Shown here: positions 56,569-64,000 of the stretch, piece after piece | How positions within the stretch are numbered: position 1 is the stretch's first letter | How the letters are laid out: the number at the start of each line of letters is the position of its first letter | Origin: Methylococcus capsulatus | GTDB taxonomy: Bacteria > Pseudomonadota > Gammaproteobacteria > Methylococcales > Methylococcaceae | Assembly: GCF_036864975.1 (NCBI RefSeq) | Contig: NZ_CP104311.1 | Span: forward strand, 784,001 to 848,000 | Direction of reading: 5' to 3' | DNA: 64,000 nt | Position numbers and translations under genes: made by a program | The notes under the pieces: model-generated | The model's input: only the letters and a program-made list of their open reading frames with translations | The model's database searches: none | What the model was told of the DNA's origin: nothing

Positions 56569-57926
56569 GTCGATGATGGCATCAGGGGTAGAACAATGCG
56601 GGTTCGGGTGCCGCCTTGCATCCGGGCAGACATGCTGATGACGCCCCCCAGGCGTTCGATGGTAGAGAAGGCCAAGAACAGGCCGACACCCAGGCCGTGA
56701 TCCTTGGTCGTGACAGGTGACTTGCCGAGCTGCTGACTGAGTTCGGGCGCCACTCCGGGCCCATGGTCTATGACGTCCAGTGTCACGCGTTCCGCGGTCC
56801 AGCGCGCCTCGACTTGGATGCCTTCAGGAGACACGTCCGCAGCGTTGTTGATGATGTTGACCAACGCATGGGTCAGACTGCGCTCGGCAATGATCGATGG
56901 GATCGGCCGGGTGCCGTTGCGGTAATAGTCGAGTGGCGTCGGGAGGCTTTGCTGCTTCCAGTCGTCGATGACGGCATCGAGATAGTCGGGCAACGGCATG
57001 ACGTGACCGCTCTCTGCCCGCCCTTCGCCCGCGGAAGCAGACATCACGGCAAGAGCGTTCTTACAGCGCTTGACCTGCTCGCGGAGTATCTGCATCTTCC
57101 CCTGGAGATCGTCGCGCTGCTCAGCCTCGAACTCCTGCTCCAGCTCGCTGATCAGGATGGCCATGGTACCCAACGGCGTCCCCATCTCGTGGGCGGCGCC
57201 GGCAGCGAGTGTTCCTAGTGCGATGACGCGCTCATTTCTCAAGCTCTGTTCCCGGACCTCGGCGAGCTTGCGCTCCCGTTCCCGCAGATTTTCCGCCATT
57301 TCCGCGACGAAATAAGCCACCAAAGCCGCGCTGAAGACGAACCCGAACCACATGCCGAACGCGTGGAGCTGCACATGGTGCTCCTCGATGACCGCATGCA
57401 GATGGGCATGCTGGGGATCGATCATGAACGCATGAGCCGGAAGGGGAGGCGTCAACGTTTCAGGATTGAGCGCCGGGAGCGGCTGGTAATAACCGATCAG
57501 GATCGTATAGCAGCCGGAGGCGAGGATGACAAGATGCCAGGTGAATGCGCGTGACAGCACTGTCGCGGCGATGATGAGAGGAAGCAGGAAAAACCAGGCG
57601 ATGGGATTGTTGGCCCCGCCGGTGAAATAAAGGATCAGAGCGATGGCGAAGACGTCTTCCGTGAGCTGTATGAACAGGTCGATCTGCGTGGTCGGTTCCG
57701 TATCCGACAGCTTGAGCCAGGTCCACCAGTTGAATATCGACTGGATCGTCACGATCCCCCATAGCGGCGCCTGGCGCAAAGGAATTTCGAGACCATAGAC
57801 ACTGAACAGGATCATGAAGGCCTGAGCGCCGATCATCAGATTACGGAGAACGAACAACCATTGGAGATTCTTGCGGTTGGTATTGTCCGAATCCGACGGG
57901 ATAGGGATGTTCATGGAATCGCTCAT
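56565..57926 (-). CDS. regB: Redox sensor histidine kinase RegB/PrrB
   Basis: RegB (453 residues) has about six membrane helices (28-210), the quinone-linked motif GGANNP at 103-108, a histidine-rich loop near 173-189, phospho-His246 in AAGAAHEMGTPLGTM and the redox-type Cys288 in VKRCKNAL. The C-terminal ATPase (NIINNAADVSPEG, GLGVGLFLAFSTIERLGG) is intact. It forms the RegBA pair with a 4-bp overlap. The start MSDSMNIPIPSD has a poor ribosome site; Met5 is an alternative. A RegA-like box lies 39 bp upstream. Confidence 0.93.
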   Translation of the reverse strand: MSDSMNIPIPSDSDNTNRKNLQWLFVLRNLMIGAQAFMILFSVYGLEIPLRQAPLWGIVTIQSIFNWWTWLKLSDTEPTTQIDLFIQLTEDVFAIALILYFTGGANNPIAWFFLLPLIIAATVLSRAFTWHLVILASGCYTILIGYYQPLPALNPETLTPPLPAHAFMIDPQHAHLHAVIEEHHVQLHAFGMWFGFVFSAALVAYFVAEMAENLRERERKLAEVREQSLRNERVIALGTLAAGAAHEMGTPLGTMAILISELEQEFEAEQRDDLQGKMQILREQVKRCKNALAVMSASAGEGRAESGHVMPLPDYLDAVIDDWKQQSLPTPLDYYRNGTRPIPSIIAERSLTHALVNIINNAADVSPEGIQVEARWTAERVTLDVIDHGPGVAPELSQQLGKSPVTTKDHGLGVGLFLAFSTIERLGGVISMSARMQGGTRTRIVLPLMPSST

Positions 57927-57964
57927 ACGCCTATCTTACTTTTAGGAGAGACGAGCAGGATATC

Positions 57965-57981
57965 TGCGGCAATTTGCCACA
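57965..57981. promoter_or_regulatory. RegA/RegR-like box upstream of regB
   Basis: TGCGGCAATTTGCCACA shares 15 of 17 positions with the pmoC box. It lies 39 bp upstream of the regB start, where it could mediate autoregulation. Confidence 0.55.
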
Positions 57982-58084
57982 GCGGATGAAGCGGGCTGGC
58001 AACTGGCGTTTCGATCATGGGCGGATGAACGTGCGGCCCGACCAAAGGATTTCAGACTGCCCCGAAGCATGACTTGACAAACGG

Positions 58085-58101
58085 TGCGACATCCTGCCAC
58101 G
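58085..58101. promoter_or_regulatory. Second RegA-like box in tandem
   Basis: TGCGACATCCTGCCACG keeps the GCGAC-N5-GCCAC pattern and is directly adjacent (15-bp step) to the stronger box at 58100. Confidence 0.4.
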
Positions 58102-58116
58102 CGACAATTTGTCACA
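58100..58116. promoter_or_regulatory. Third RegA-like box, next to the candidate small RNA promoter
   Basis: CGCGACAATTTGTCACA contains the palindrome GACAATTTGTC and ends 1 bp before the possible -35 (TTCACG, 58118-58123) of the small RNA below. Confidence 0.5.
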
Positions 58117-58117
58117 T

Positions 58118-58145
58118 TCACGTCACAGCTGTGGTTTGATAACCT
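58118..58145 (+). promoter_or_regulatory. Possible promoter of the candidate small RNA
   Basis: TTCACG (58118-58123), 16 bp, TAACCT (58140-58145). Both elements match the sigma70 consensus only in part; TGATAA at 58137-58142 is an alternative -10. Dependence on the adjacent RegA-like boxes would fit the weak elements. Confidence 0.35.
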
Positions 58146-58149
58146 AAAG

Positions 58150-58246
58150 CTGTCATCGAGACTACCTCCCTCGAGTTGACGTGCCGCACGGTAGTGCGAG
58201 CGACTCCTCCTCTTTCGACGCAGGGCTGATCCCCCTGCGTTTTGTT
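58150..58246 (+). ncRNA. Candidate small RNA with CCUCC anti-Shine-Dalgarno motifs
   Basis: No plus-strand gene precedes the terminator at 58218, yet the preceding 70 nt fold neatly. Stem TCGAG/CTCGA (58156-58160, 58170-58174) displays ACTACCTCC in its loop. A second stem CGCAC/GTGCG (58185-58198) follows, then single-stranded CTCCTCCTC (58204-58212), then the terminator. CCUCC in loops and single strands is typical of regulators that pair with ribosome sites. Start estimated near 58150. Expression is not shown. Confidence 0.5.
58218..58246 (+). terminator. Rho-independent terminator without an upstream protein gene
   Basis: ACGCAGGG (58218-58225), 7-nt loop, CCCTGCGT (58233-58240), then TTTGTTT. 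The T run is on the plus strand only, so it does not serve the minus-strand M48 gene. Confidence 0.75.
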
Positions 58247-58253
58247 TACTCCC

Positions 58254-59042
58254 TTAACCCAGCCTGACCCCGTCACACTGCGGCCGACGCCCTTTTGCAG
58301 CCGCCTGGCGCTGTAAATCGAGCGCATGGGGCATCCGCTTTGCCAGATCCTGGATGCGGGTGGCATGAGAAGGATGGGTGGACAGAAATTCGATCGGCTG
58401 GCCGCCTCCTGCACTTTCCATGTTGTTCCACAACTCGATGCTCTGGCGCGGATCGAAACCGGCGCGCGCCATGAGATCCAGTCCGAGCAGATCCGCTTCG
58501 CTTTCCTGGGTACGGCTATAGGGCATCAGGATGCCGTACTGCGCCCCGAGTCCCAGCAGCCCCATCAGCGTCTTGCCGGAGGCGGAAGCGGGATCGGCCA
58601 GCGCCTGCATGATGTTCAGTCCCTGCTGGACGGCAACCTGTTGAGACAAACGCTCGTTGGCATGACGGGAAAGCACGTGGGCGACCTCATGGGCCAGTAC
58701 CGTCGCCAACTGATCCTGGTTGCGGGCGATACGGAGCATTCCGGTATGGACGCCGATCTTGCCACCGGGCAGGGCGAAGGCATTGGGACTGTCCTGCCTG
58801 AACAGCGCGACGTCCCAGCTTCCGCCGACGTCCAGCGTCACCGCGTCGGCGACACAGCGCACATAATCGTTGACTTGTCGGTCCGGCTCGACCGGCACCT
58901 CACGCTTCAAGGCGGCGAATGACTGATCGCCCAGCATCGTCATTTGGCTGTCCGGCAACAGCATCAGCTGGCTGCGCCCCAAGGGAGAAGTGGCACAGGC
59001 ACTCGCGGCGAGGCCGAGGAGCAGTACGACAGCATTCTTCAT
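58254..59042 (-). CDS. M48-family metalloprotease lipoprotein (LoiP/YcaL-like)
   Basis: The 262-residue protein has a lipoprotein signal (LAASAC, Cys16), the zinc motif HEVAH in VLAHEVAHVLSRHANE and the third ligand in ESEADLLGLDLMARAGFDP. This is a periplasmic or outer-membrane M48C protease likely involved in envelope quality control. C-terminal STHPSHATRIQDL is typical. It ends 8 bp after the small-RNA terminator in convergent orientation. Confidence 0.9.
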   Translation of the reverse strand: MKNAVVLLLGLAASACATSPLGRSQLMLLPDSQMTMLGDQSFAALKREVPVEPDRQVNDYVRCVADAVTLDVGGSWDVALFRQDSPNAFALPGGKIGVHTGMLRIARNQDQLATVLAHEVAHVLSRHANERLSQQVAVQQGLNIMQALADPASASGKTLMGLLGLGAQYGILMPYSRTQESEADLLGLDLMARAGFDPRQSIELWNNMESAGGGQPIEFLSTHPSHATRIQDLAKRMPHALDLQRQAAAKGRRPQCDGVRLG

Positions 59043-59076
59043 GGCTCAAGGATCGAGGCGAAACAAAGGGCTGGGA

Positions 59077-59751
59077 TCATATCGGATCGCCCCGCGGCTC
59101 TTCAATCCGAAAGGGCGGACATTCGAATTCGACCCCGGTACCACGCAGCCCGCAGTAGCCGTCCGGATTCCGGGCCAGGTACTGCTGGTGATAGCTTTCG
59201 GCATAATAAAATTCAGGGGCCATTCGGATTTCCGTAGTGATGCCGCCGCGGCCGGCCCGTTCGAGAGCCATCTGGTAAGCATCGCGTGACGCCAGGGCCC
59301 ACTGGAGCTGTTCCTGCGTAGTGGCGAAAATCGCGGAGCGATACTGCGTCCCCCGATCATTGCCCTGGCGCATGCCTTGCGTCGGGTCGTGGGAAGTCCA
59401 GAAGATCTGCAACAGGGTGTCGAACCCGACTTTGTCCGGCGCAAATACGACGAGGACGACCTCGGCATGCCCGGTTCTGCCGGTACACACCTCCTCGTAG
59501 GTCGGATTGGGCGTCGATCCTCCGGCATACCCTACGGCCGTCGAGTAGACCCCGGACAAGGTCCAGAACCGCCGCTCTGCGCCCCAAAAGCACCCCATCC
59601 CGAAGAACACCCGGGCCGTGCCCGCCGGGAAAGGTGGCTGGATCCGCCGGCCATGGACCAAATGGGTATCGGCCACCTGCAGAGGCACAGCGCGTCCCGG
59701 CAGGGCGTCGCGAGCATTGGGCAAAGCCGACTTGACTGACTTGAACGCCAT
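59077..59751 (-). CDS. msrA: Peptide methionine sulfoxide reductase A
   Basis: MsrA (224 residues) reduces S-methionine sulfoxide in proteins. Catalytic Cys lies in [16 protein letters not shown], followed by [25 protein letters not shown] and [15 protein letters not shown], with the resolving Cys near the end. An N-terminal extension of about 45 residues is present, as in the longer E. coli-type MsrA. It precedes hslO, which is divergent; both are oxidative stress genes. Confidence 0.95.
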   Translation of the reverse strand: MAFKSVKSALPNARDALPGRAVPLQVADTHLVHGRRIQPPFPAGTARVFFGMGCFWGAERRFWTLSGVYSTAVGYAGGSTPNPTYEEVCTGRTGHAEVVLVVFAPDKVGFDTLLQIFWTSHDPTQGMRQGNDRGTQYRSAIFATTQEQLQWALASRDAYQMALERAGRGGITTEIRMAPEFYYAESYHQQYLARNPDGYCGLRGTGVEFECPPFRIEEPRGDPI

Positions 59752-59791
59752 GGCGTACTCCCGCGTCGAATAACACTGGAAATGAAAACCC

Positions 59792-59797
59792 TATAAT
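59792..59797 (+). promoter_or_regulatory. -10 element of the hslO promoter
   Basis: TATAAT lies 30 bp before the hslO start. No good -35 is seen at the usual distance. Confidence 0.45.
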
Positions 59798-59826
59798 GCC
59801 TTCTTTTCAATCGGAAGAATGCGGCC

Positions 59827-60699
59827 ATGATGAAAAATTCCGACACCTTTCAGCGCTTCCTGTTCGAAGACATGGGTATCCGCGGCGAACTGGTCCGCCT
59901 CGATGCCAGCTGGCAGGCAGTGCTTCAGCGGCACACCTACCCTCCCAACGTGAGCCGTCAATTGGGTCAGGCGCTCGTCGCAGTGACACTGCTGTCCGGG
60001 ACCATCAAGTTCAAAGGGGCATTGATCATCCAGGTCCAGAGCCGGGGGCCGCTGCACACGTTGGTGGTCCAGGCCACCCATCGCCAGACGATACGCGGCC
60101 TTGCCCATTGGCACGATCCAGTGCCGGCAGGGGCTTTGAGCGAGGTTTTCGGCGAGGGCAGACTGGTTCTCACGATTCAGAACGAAGGTGCGGAACCCTA
60201 CCAAGGGGTCGTCGCGCTGGAAGGACAATGCCTCTCCGCGGCACTGGAAAATTATTTCGCCAACTCCGAACAATTGGCGACCCGGCTATGGCTGTTCGCG
60301 GATGGACAACGTGCCGCCGGACTGTTCCTGCAGGTCCTTCCGGCCCAGGCGCACGCCGACGATGACTGGACGCGGCTGGTGACCCTGGCCGATACGGTCA
60401 CGGAACATGAAATGCTCCACCTGCCATTCGAAGACCTGCTTTACCGGCTCTATCACGAAGAAAAAGTACGCTTGTTCGAAGCCGAGCCCGTCGTATTCCG
60501 TTGCTCCTGTTCCCGGCAACGCATCGAAGACATGCTGCTGGCGTTGGGCAAAGCCGACGTAGAGGCCATAATTGCGGAAAAAGGCCTCGTGGAAGTCGAT
60601 TGCGACTTCTGCAACAAGCGCTACCAGTTCGACCGCGTCGACATCGGCGCACTGTTCTCGGAAGAAATCAAAAGCACCCCTTCCTCGACCCGGCATTGA
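59827..60699 (+). CDS. hslO: Redox-regulated chaperone Hsp33
   Basis: Hsp33 (290 residues) is a cytoplasmic holdase activated by oxidation. The C-terminal zinc switch is CSCSR (around residue 227) and CDFC (around 260), the CxC-x27-32-CxxC pattern. The N-terminal core holds QSRGPLHTLVVQAT and GEGRLVLTIQNEGAEPYQG. Start is ATG 59827 (MMKNSDTFQRF); the second Met is equally possible. Confidence 0.95.
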   Translation: MMKNSDTFQRFLFEDMGIRGELVRLDASWQAVLQRHTYPPNVSRQLGQALVAVTLLSGTIKFKGALIIQVQSRGPLHTLVVQATHRQTIRGLAHWHDPVPAGALSEVFGEGRLVLTIQNEGAEPYQGVVALEGQCLSAALENYFANSEQLATRLWLFADGQRAAGLFLQVLPAQAHADDDWTRLVTLADTVTEHEMLHLPFEDLLYRLYHEEKVRLFEAEPVVFRCSCSRQRIEDMLLALGKADVEAIIAEKGLVEVDCDFCNKRYQFDRVDIGALFSEEIKSTPSSTRH

Positions 60700-61151
60700 C
60701 CCATACCCTCTGACTAGCGAGTCAGTTCACTCCAGCACGAGACGTATCAATCACCCTGCGTCGGAAGGCGTCTGCAGCAGCGGCGGGAAGGAGCCAGCCC
60801 ATGCCGGTGCGGCATAAGGTCGCAGCGCCGCCCGATTCGGGGAAGACGCGCCGATACTGTCATGGTTGTAAGGGGCCTATTCTTCAGAAGGGGGCCTTAC
60901 GCCAAGCAAACCGTTTGAGACATCCCTGCCCGTTGAGACACCCCATGCCACCGGCGCAAACATCGGGCGCAAATCCACGCCAGCCGGCTATTCCTTCCCG
61001 TGGCCGGTCATCGGCATCGATACCAACTGCACATTGAACGACTGATCAAAGGCATTGACACCGCTTTTGCGGAACAGCCATTCCGCAGAACGTGTCATCG
61101 ATGTCCAGACCGTGGCCAGCAACAGCGTTACGGAAAACCCCAGGAAACGCC
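60700..61151. other. Intergenic region after hslO
   Basis: This 452-bp gap holds a short perfect hairpin CTGACTAGCGAGTCAG at 60710-60725 (no T run) and a GTAAGG/CCTTAC inverted repeat near 60868-60900. I find no supported gene. Confidence 0.45.
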
Positions 61152-61221
61152 ATGACAGAAGAAAACACCAAGACCTCTGGATATTTCGATCTGCAGTTGG
61201 AGGTTCGACAGCGCCAACCGT

Positions 61222-62184
61222 GTGGTGTCCATCAAAGTCGACGATGTCCCTGTCCCCTTGGCTCCACCGGCGGAAGATTCATGCCGCGAGGATTACGACG
61301 AAACGTCAGTCGCCGGCACGACCGTTCCGGACCATCCCAGTTCCCCTTCCAAAACAGCGGTCACGCGGCTTTCACCGGGACCAATCTTGAGGCTCGGCCT
61401 GAACGCGGTCATGGTCATAGGCGCCGTCCTGGCCCTGCCAACACTGGTCTACTGGAGCTGTTTTGCCGACGATCCCCAGTTTCTCGACCGCTACGGATGC
61501 TGGATGGTATACCTCGACCTCAGCGTCGTGCCGCTGATTGCGGCATTAGGCTATCTGCGCAGCTACATCTACGCCCATGCCTCGCGCATGATGGGCTTGG
61601 TGATAGGCATGACCATCGGCACGCAGGTCGGCACCATGATCGGCGGCGTATTGGGAGCAACCAACGGCTTCTTTGTCGGCGCGATGGTCGGCATGTCGCT
61701 CGGCACCCTTTACGGCGCGCTGACAGCGTGGTGCTGCGGTCCGATGGCCGTCATCCATGGTCTCATGGCGGGCGTGATGGGGGGCACCATGGGTGCCATG
61801 GTGGTCGTCATGATGATTCCCGACCATGTCCTGATATTCATGCCCGTGTTCACGACGGTCAATCGGTTCATTCTGATCTGGTTCACTTACCTCTTTTACA
61901 AGGAGGGTGTGGCGGCGGGCAAATGCCAACTGCGTGGACCGTTGACCTTGACGCAACTCTGCGCCTTCAGTCTGCTCACGATCGGCCTCCTGTCGGCGCT
62001 CATGGTGCTGGGACCGCAAGGGCCGATGGTCTGGAAAGGGCAAAAGCGCGCAATCCTGGATGCCGATGTTACCGAAAACCGGTTCCAGCCCAGGGAATTC
62101 GGAGAGGACAGTTCTTCGGCAAACCGACAGGAAATGGAAATGGCATGCGGAACCAGGATGATGAAAGGAGGCAGCCCGCCATAG
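61222..62184 (+). CDS. Glycine-zipper membrane protein of unknown function (5' end possibly frameshifted)
   Basis: The 320-residue frame has about seven hydrophobic segments from residue 55 to 260. Several are glycine- and methionine-rich: GMTIGTQVGTMIGGVLGATN, GAMVGMSLGTLYGAL, GLMAGVMGGTMGAMVVVMM, a glycine-zipper pattern. The GTG start at 61222 lacks a ribosome site. ATG 61152, with AGGAAA upstream, opens MTEENTKTSGYFDLQLE in another frame, and a +1 shift near 61200 would join it to FDSANRVVSIKVDDVPVP. So the true start may be 61152 with a frameshift. Function unknown. Confidence 0.6.
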   Translation: MVSIKVDDVPVPLAPPAEDSCREDYDETSVAGTTVPDHPSSPSKTAVTRLSPGPILRLGLNAVMVIGAVLALPTLVYWSCFADDPQFLDRYGCWMVYLDLSVVPLIAALGYLRSYIYAHASRMMGLVIGMTIGTQVGTMIGGVLGATNGFFVGAMVGMSLGTLYGALTAWCCGPMAVIHGLMAGVMGGTMGAMVVVMMIPDHVLIFMPVFTTVNRFILIWFTYLFYKEGVAAGKCQLRGPLTLTQLCAFSLLTIGLLSALMVLGPQGPMVWKGQKRAILDADVTENRFQPREFGEDSSSANRQEMEMACGTRMMKGGSPP

Positions 62185-62229
62185 CCCGGCCCCATTGGAT
62201 GGCCAAAACTGAACCATCTTTAATTCCGC

Positions 62230-62907
62230 TCACGGAGGGTTTCCGGCAGTCGTCCTCACCGGCGTGATCGCGCGCAAGTCGTCTATGGCTGGAAACCCGA
62301 CGATAACCGCCGCCGCCCGCTTGCTGTCTGCCTTGCGCACGGCCACGAGATGCTTGGGCCCGGTTTGCCGAGCCGAACGCAGCACCGGCACGCTGTCGTC
62401 GACCAACAGGGTGGTTTCCGGATCGTACGGTTCGACCTCGTGCAGACGCCGCCAGAACAGAGGGTCCTCTTTCGGCAGGCCGATGGCATGCGAACTGATG
62501 ATGGCGTCGAAAAACACGTTGAGGGCGGTTTTCTCAAGCTTGAGTCCCAGGCTTTTGGGATGGGCATTGGTCACCAAAACCAGCCGCAGCCCCAGCGACC
62601 GCACCGCATCGAGAAACTCGGTCACATGGGGCAGAACCGCGATCAATCCGGCGATTTCGGTTTTCATCGCCGCGATGTCCAGTCCCAGCACCTGACTCCA
62701 GTAATCCAGGCAATACCACTCCAGCCGGCCCTCCATCGCCCGAAACCGCGGCATCAGTTCCGCCTTGGCGTCCGCCAAACTCAGACCGTGGCGCTCGGCA
62801 TAGCGCCGGGGCACGAATTCGAGCCAAAAGTGATTATCGAAATTGAGATCCAGCAGCGTGCCGTCCATGTCGAGAAACACGCTGCGCATGCGTTTCCATG
62901 GAATCAT
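62230..62907 (-). CDS. yrfG: HAD-superfamily 5'-nucleotidase (YrfG/GMP-IMP type)
   Basis: The 225-residue protein starts MIPWKRMRSVFLDMDGTLLD, giving the HAD motif DMDGT with the nucleophilic Asp. LVLVTNAHPKSLGLKL is motif II, GLPKEDPLFW motif III and LLVDDSVPVLRSA motif IV. It resembles E. coli YrfG, a purine nucleotidase. Its 5' end overlaps the upstream frame of cysQ, which is divergent. Confidence 0.88.
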   Translation of the reverse strand: MIPWKRMRSVFLDMDGTLLDLNFDNHFWLEFVPRRYAERHGLSLADAKAELMPRFRAMEGRLEWYCLDYWSQVLGLDIAAMKTEIAGLIAVLPHVTEFLDAVRSLGLRLVLVTNAHPKSLGLKLEKTALNVFFDAIISSHAIGLPKEDPLFWRRLHEVEPYDPETTLLVDDSVPVLRSARQTGPKHLVAVRKADSKRAAAVIVGFPAIDDLRAITPVRTTAGNPP

Positions 62908-62972
62908 CGGTTACCATGTCCAGCTTGATTCATCGAAAGCCCAACCCAGTGAGTAGCCAAGGAAATCAGTCC

Positions 62973-63791
62973 ATGCCCATCATGAAGGAGCCTTCCCGCC
63001 TGCTCGAATCGGTAGTCGCGCTGGCCAAGGAAGCCGGCCGGACCATCCTTGCGATCTACGACTCGGAGTTCAGCGTCGCACAGAAATCCGACCAGTCGCC
63101 CCTGACGATGGCGGATCTGGCATCGCACGAGCTGATTGTGGCTGGACTGGCTCGCCTGAGACCCCAATTCCCGGTGCTTTCGGAAGAGTCTACGGCTTCC
63201 GCTTTCAAGGACAGGAAGAACTGGCCTTCGCTCTGGCTGGTCGACCCGCTGGACGGCACCAAGGAGTTCGTGAAAAGAAACGGTGAGTTTACGGTTAACA
63301 TCGCCCTGATCCATGAACACGCGCCCGTGCTGGGCGTCGTTCACGCCCCGGCGCTGGGACTGACTTATTTCGCCGCCGAAGGTTGCGGTGCTTTTCGCCA
63401 GCGCGGCGACCAAATACCGCAGAGCATCCGTGCGCGCGCCCGGGCACCGGCGCACCCCGTCGTCGTCGGCAGCCGGTCGCACGTGAATGCTGCGATGGAG
63501 ACTTATCTGAACCGGCTGGGAGAATGTGAATTGCGGCCGATGGGCAGTTCGCTCAAGCTCTGTCTGGTTGCGGAAGGAACCGCCGATCTGTATCCCCGGA
63601 TCGGTCCGACTTCCGAATGGGATACGGCAGCGGCACATTGCATCGTCACCGAGGCTGGCGGCGCGGTGACCGACCTCAAAGGCGCACCACTCGTGTACAA
63701 CGCAAGAGACGGTCTGCTGAATCCTTACTTCCTAGTGTTCGGCGACAAGAGCCGTCCCTGGCTCGACTACGCGCAAGGAATCGAAGGCTAG
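62973..63791 (+). CDS. cysQ: 3'(2'),5'-bisphosphate nucleotidase CysQ
   Basis: CysQ (272 residues) hydrolyses PAP to AMP and supports sulfate assimilation. The inositol-phosphatase-fold metal motifs are visible: SEES near residue 71, WLVDPLDGTKEFVKRNGEFTVN and the later SEWDTAAAHCIVTEAGG. The start at 62973 (MPIMKEPSRLLES) has AAGGAAA at 62959-62965; a longer frame to 62898 is less likely. Confidence 0.93.
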   Translation: MPIMKEPSRLLESVVALAKEAGRTILAIYDSEFSVAQKSDQSPLTMADLASHELIVAGLARLRPQFPVLSEESTASAFKDRKNWPSLWLVDPLDGTKEFVKRNGEFTVNIALIHEHAPVLGVVHAPALGLTYFAAEGCGAFRQRGDQIPQSIRARARAPAHPVVVGSRSHVNAAMETYLNRLGECELRPMGSSLKLCLVAEGTADLYPRIGPTSEWDTAAAHCIVTEAGGAVTDLKGAPLVYNARDGLLNPYFLVFGDKSRPWLDYAQGIEG

Positions 63792-63997
63792 GCGGCGTTC
63801 GCCCGGCGCTGGGGGTTGGCGCCGTAATCGTAGCGAACCTCGTCCCACACGCTGCGGACCCAGGCATGGTCGATGTGACGGTCGCCGCTTTTCAGCCAAC
63901 GGACAATGTGGGATGCCACATTGGGGTAGATGACCCTAACTGCATGCCCGTTCCTGAGCCAATGTATCACCGATGCCCGCTCCAATTCCGGCATCAC
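63788..63997 (-). CDS. Hypothetical protein, possibly incomplete at the window edge
   Basis: A 69-residue frame (MMPELERASVIHWLRNGHAV start) ends in a 4-bp overlap with the convergent cysQ stop. It is open to the edge of the window, so the real start may lie outside. It contains WLRNGHAVRVIYPNVASHIV and a basic C-terminus. I do not recognise it. Confidence 0.5.
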   Translation of the reverse strand: MMPELERASVIHWLRNGHAVRVIYPNVASHIVRWLKSGDRHIDHAWVRSVWDEVRYDYGANPQRRANAA

Positions 63998-64000
63998 CGC

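Noticed and set aside
58074-58079. TTGACA as -35 of a promoter toward the small RNA
   Set aside because: The sequence 16-18 bp downstream (CCACGC region) has no -10 resemblance.
1-64000. CRISPR arrays, prophage genes or rRNA operons
   Set aside because: No regularly spaced repeats, phage structural genes or rRNA sequence were seen on either strand.

Overview
The window is about 64 kb of GC-rich DNA from a gammaproteobacterial methanotroph. It carries particulate methane monooxygenase (pmoC), a complete methanofuran/methanopterin C1 module (fhcCDAB, mch, fae), a squalene epoxidase plus oxidosqualene cyclase pair, and gammaproteobacterial gene orders (hisS-yfgM-bamB-der, rsxABCDGE-nth). This combination closely matches Methylococcus capsulatus. 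That identification is from recall of gene content, not from a search.

Region 1 (1-16.3 kb) is C1 metabolism. The 5' part of pmoC lies on the minus strand at the left edge, with a sigma70-type promoter and a RegA/RegR-like palindrome just upstream of its -35. Next, on the minus strand, is fhcB-fhcA-fhcD-fhcC (formyltransferase/hydrolase complex). Divergent from it is a plus-strand run: beta-RFAP synthase, an ATP-grasp enzyme, mch, a RimK-like glutamate ligase, a CitG-like protein and fae. After a convergent HisA-like gene comes a tightly overlapping block: ATP-grasp tyramine-glutamate ligase-like, MfnF-like, pabB and an amino-acid-kinase-like MfnE candidate. This block looks like cofactor synthesis for methylofuran and dephospho-tetrahydromethanopterin. 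Together these genes build the carrier cofactors and oxidise formaldehyde bound to them.

Region 2 (16.3-26.2 kb) has the two-gene bacterial sterol operon on the minus strand, a small membrane protein, a DOMON-like protein and NamZ-type hydrolase, fabA-fabB-ttcA (unsaturated fatty acid synthesis and tRNA thiolation) and two membrane proteins.

Region 3 (26.4-41.3 kb) is housekeeping on the plus strand: iscR-iscS-iscA, ndk-rlmN-pilW-hisS-yfgM-bamB-der, rsxABCDGE-nth and tRNA-Thr(UGU). A decayed IS256-type element follows the tRNA, and beyond it lies a second, diverged 3' half of the same tRNA, suggesting an old integration site.

Region 4 (43-64 kb) is more mixed: an AraC regulator, a secreted GlcG/HbpS protein, a PuuD-like membrane domain, an EamA exporter, a hydroxyacid dehydrogenase, a YigZ protein, zwf-pgl, an RlpA lipoprotein, a large HAF/PKD-repeat exported protein, gmk, the redox two-component pair regB-regA, an M48 lipoprotein protease, msrA, hslO, a glycine-zipper membrane protein with a possible frameshift, a YrfG-type HAD phosphatase and cysQ. 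Between regB and the M48 protease are three RegA-like boxes and a candidate small RNA that displays CCUCC anti-Shine-Dalgarno motifs and ends in a clear Rho-independent terminator.

The most interesting cross-link is that the same 17-bp palindrome occurs at the pmoC promoter and in the regB upstream region. This suggests RegBA redox control of methane oxidation, possibly with a RegA-controlled small RNA.
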